This document shows positions 32,130 through 32,252 of a stretch of 32,252 nt of DNA, one piece after another. How positions within the stretch are numbered: the stretch's first letter is position 1; each line of letters opens with the position of its first letter. The notes under the pieces are model-generated. The model was not told where the DNA came from. It saw only the letters and a list, made by a program, of their open reading frames with translations, and made no database searches. The position numbers and the translations under genes were made by a program. The stretch comes from Treponema sp. (GTDB taxonomy: Bacteria; Spirochaetota; Spirochaetia; Treponematales; Breznakiellaceae). The stretch spans positions 1 through 32,252 of the forward strand of contig JAISBK010000115.1 of the NCBI GenBank assembly GCA_031266255.1. The letters run 5' to 3'.

Positions 32130-32252
32130 TTACCCACGGCGCCAGACTGTTTCAGTAGACCTATCTTCCAGAATAATACCCTGTTCTTTCAAGGTTTGCC
32201 GGATTTGGTCAGCCTTGGCAAAATCCCGGACTTTTTTTGCCATAGCCCGTTC
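32130..32252 (-). CDS. cysS: cysteinyl-tRNA synthetase, C-terminal fragment
   Basis: The last 40 codons of a gene entering from the right edge, read on the minus strand and ending in TAA (32130-32132). The residues (VRDFAKADQIRQTLKEQGI, then ILEDRSTETVWRRG) match the conserved C-terminal helix and WRR ending of class I cysteinyl-tRNA synthetases, which charge tRNA-Cys. The catalytic HIGH and KMSKS motifs lie outside the window. The sigma gene begins 58 bases downstream; that gap shows no strong terminator, so some read-through from cysS is possible. Confidence 0.85.
   Translation of the reverse strand, partial: ERAMAKKVRDFAKADQIRQTLKEQGIILEDRSTETVWRRG

Noticed and set aside
1-32252. CRISPR arrays, tRNA or rRNA genes, prophage or complete insertion sequences
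   Set aside because: No regularly spaced repeats, cloverleaf genes or transposase genes with terminal repeats were seen; the only mobile-type gene is the Rpn fragment at the left edge.

Overview
The window is a stretch of spirochaete chromosome, most likely Treponema; a free-living or gut treponeme fits better than T. pallidum. The evidence is a long motility locus in the spirochaete order (flbB-fliK-flgD-flgE-flbD-motA-motB-fliL-fliM-fliY-fliO-fliP-fliQ-fliR-flhB-flhA-flhF-flhG-x-fliA-fapA), a hook protein with the Lys165/Cys178/Asn179 set known from Treponema hooks, and an ECF sigma gene next to cysS, an arrangement I recall from T. pallidum. Base composition looks close to 50% GC. The species assignment is inference.

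Left part (1-6400): the 3' end of an Rpn-type nuclease/transposase gene; dus (tRNA dihydrouridine synthase), whose end overlaps convergent adk; then a sulfur amino acid block of two Cys/Met-metabolism PLP enzymes followed without a gap by two tandem Rrf2-family repressors. The first repressor has the three IscR cluster cysteines and the second lacks them. A CBS-CBS-ACT sensor-type protein follows.

Middle part (6400-27982): about 21.5 kb of co-directional genes with mostly short gaps or overlaps, encoding the collar protein FlbB, hook assembly (FliK, FlgD, FlgE), stator (MotA, MotB, FliL), switch (FliM, FliY), export gate (FliO/P/Q/R, FlhB, FlhA), flagellar placement GTPase/ATPase (FlhF, FlhG), sigma-28 (FliA), a Jag_N-FapA protein and three poorly characterised proteins. 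A sigma-28-like promoter lies upstream of flbB, so the locus may be activated by the sigma factor it encodes. The one large internal gap, fliL-fliM (227 nt), holds several inverted repeats, including two that are mutually exclusive.

Right part (27977-32252, all minus strand): a UMP kinase; a four-gene overlapping unit of ECF sigma factor, zinc-finger anti-sigma factor, secreted protein of unknown function, and a TIG-domain lipoprotein with a transglutaminase-like domain whose catalytic Cys position is Ala; and the 3' end of cysS at the edge. This sigma/anti-sigma/exported-protein unit is the best candidate for an undescribed system. I saw no rRNA, tRNA, CRISPR array, complete insertion sequence or prophage. 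No gene-free stretch exceeds 300 bases; the longest gaps are 12943-13169, 3258-3470, 5554-5714 and 15248-15406.
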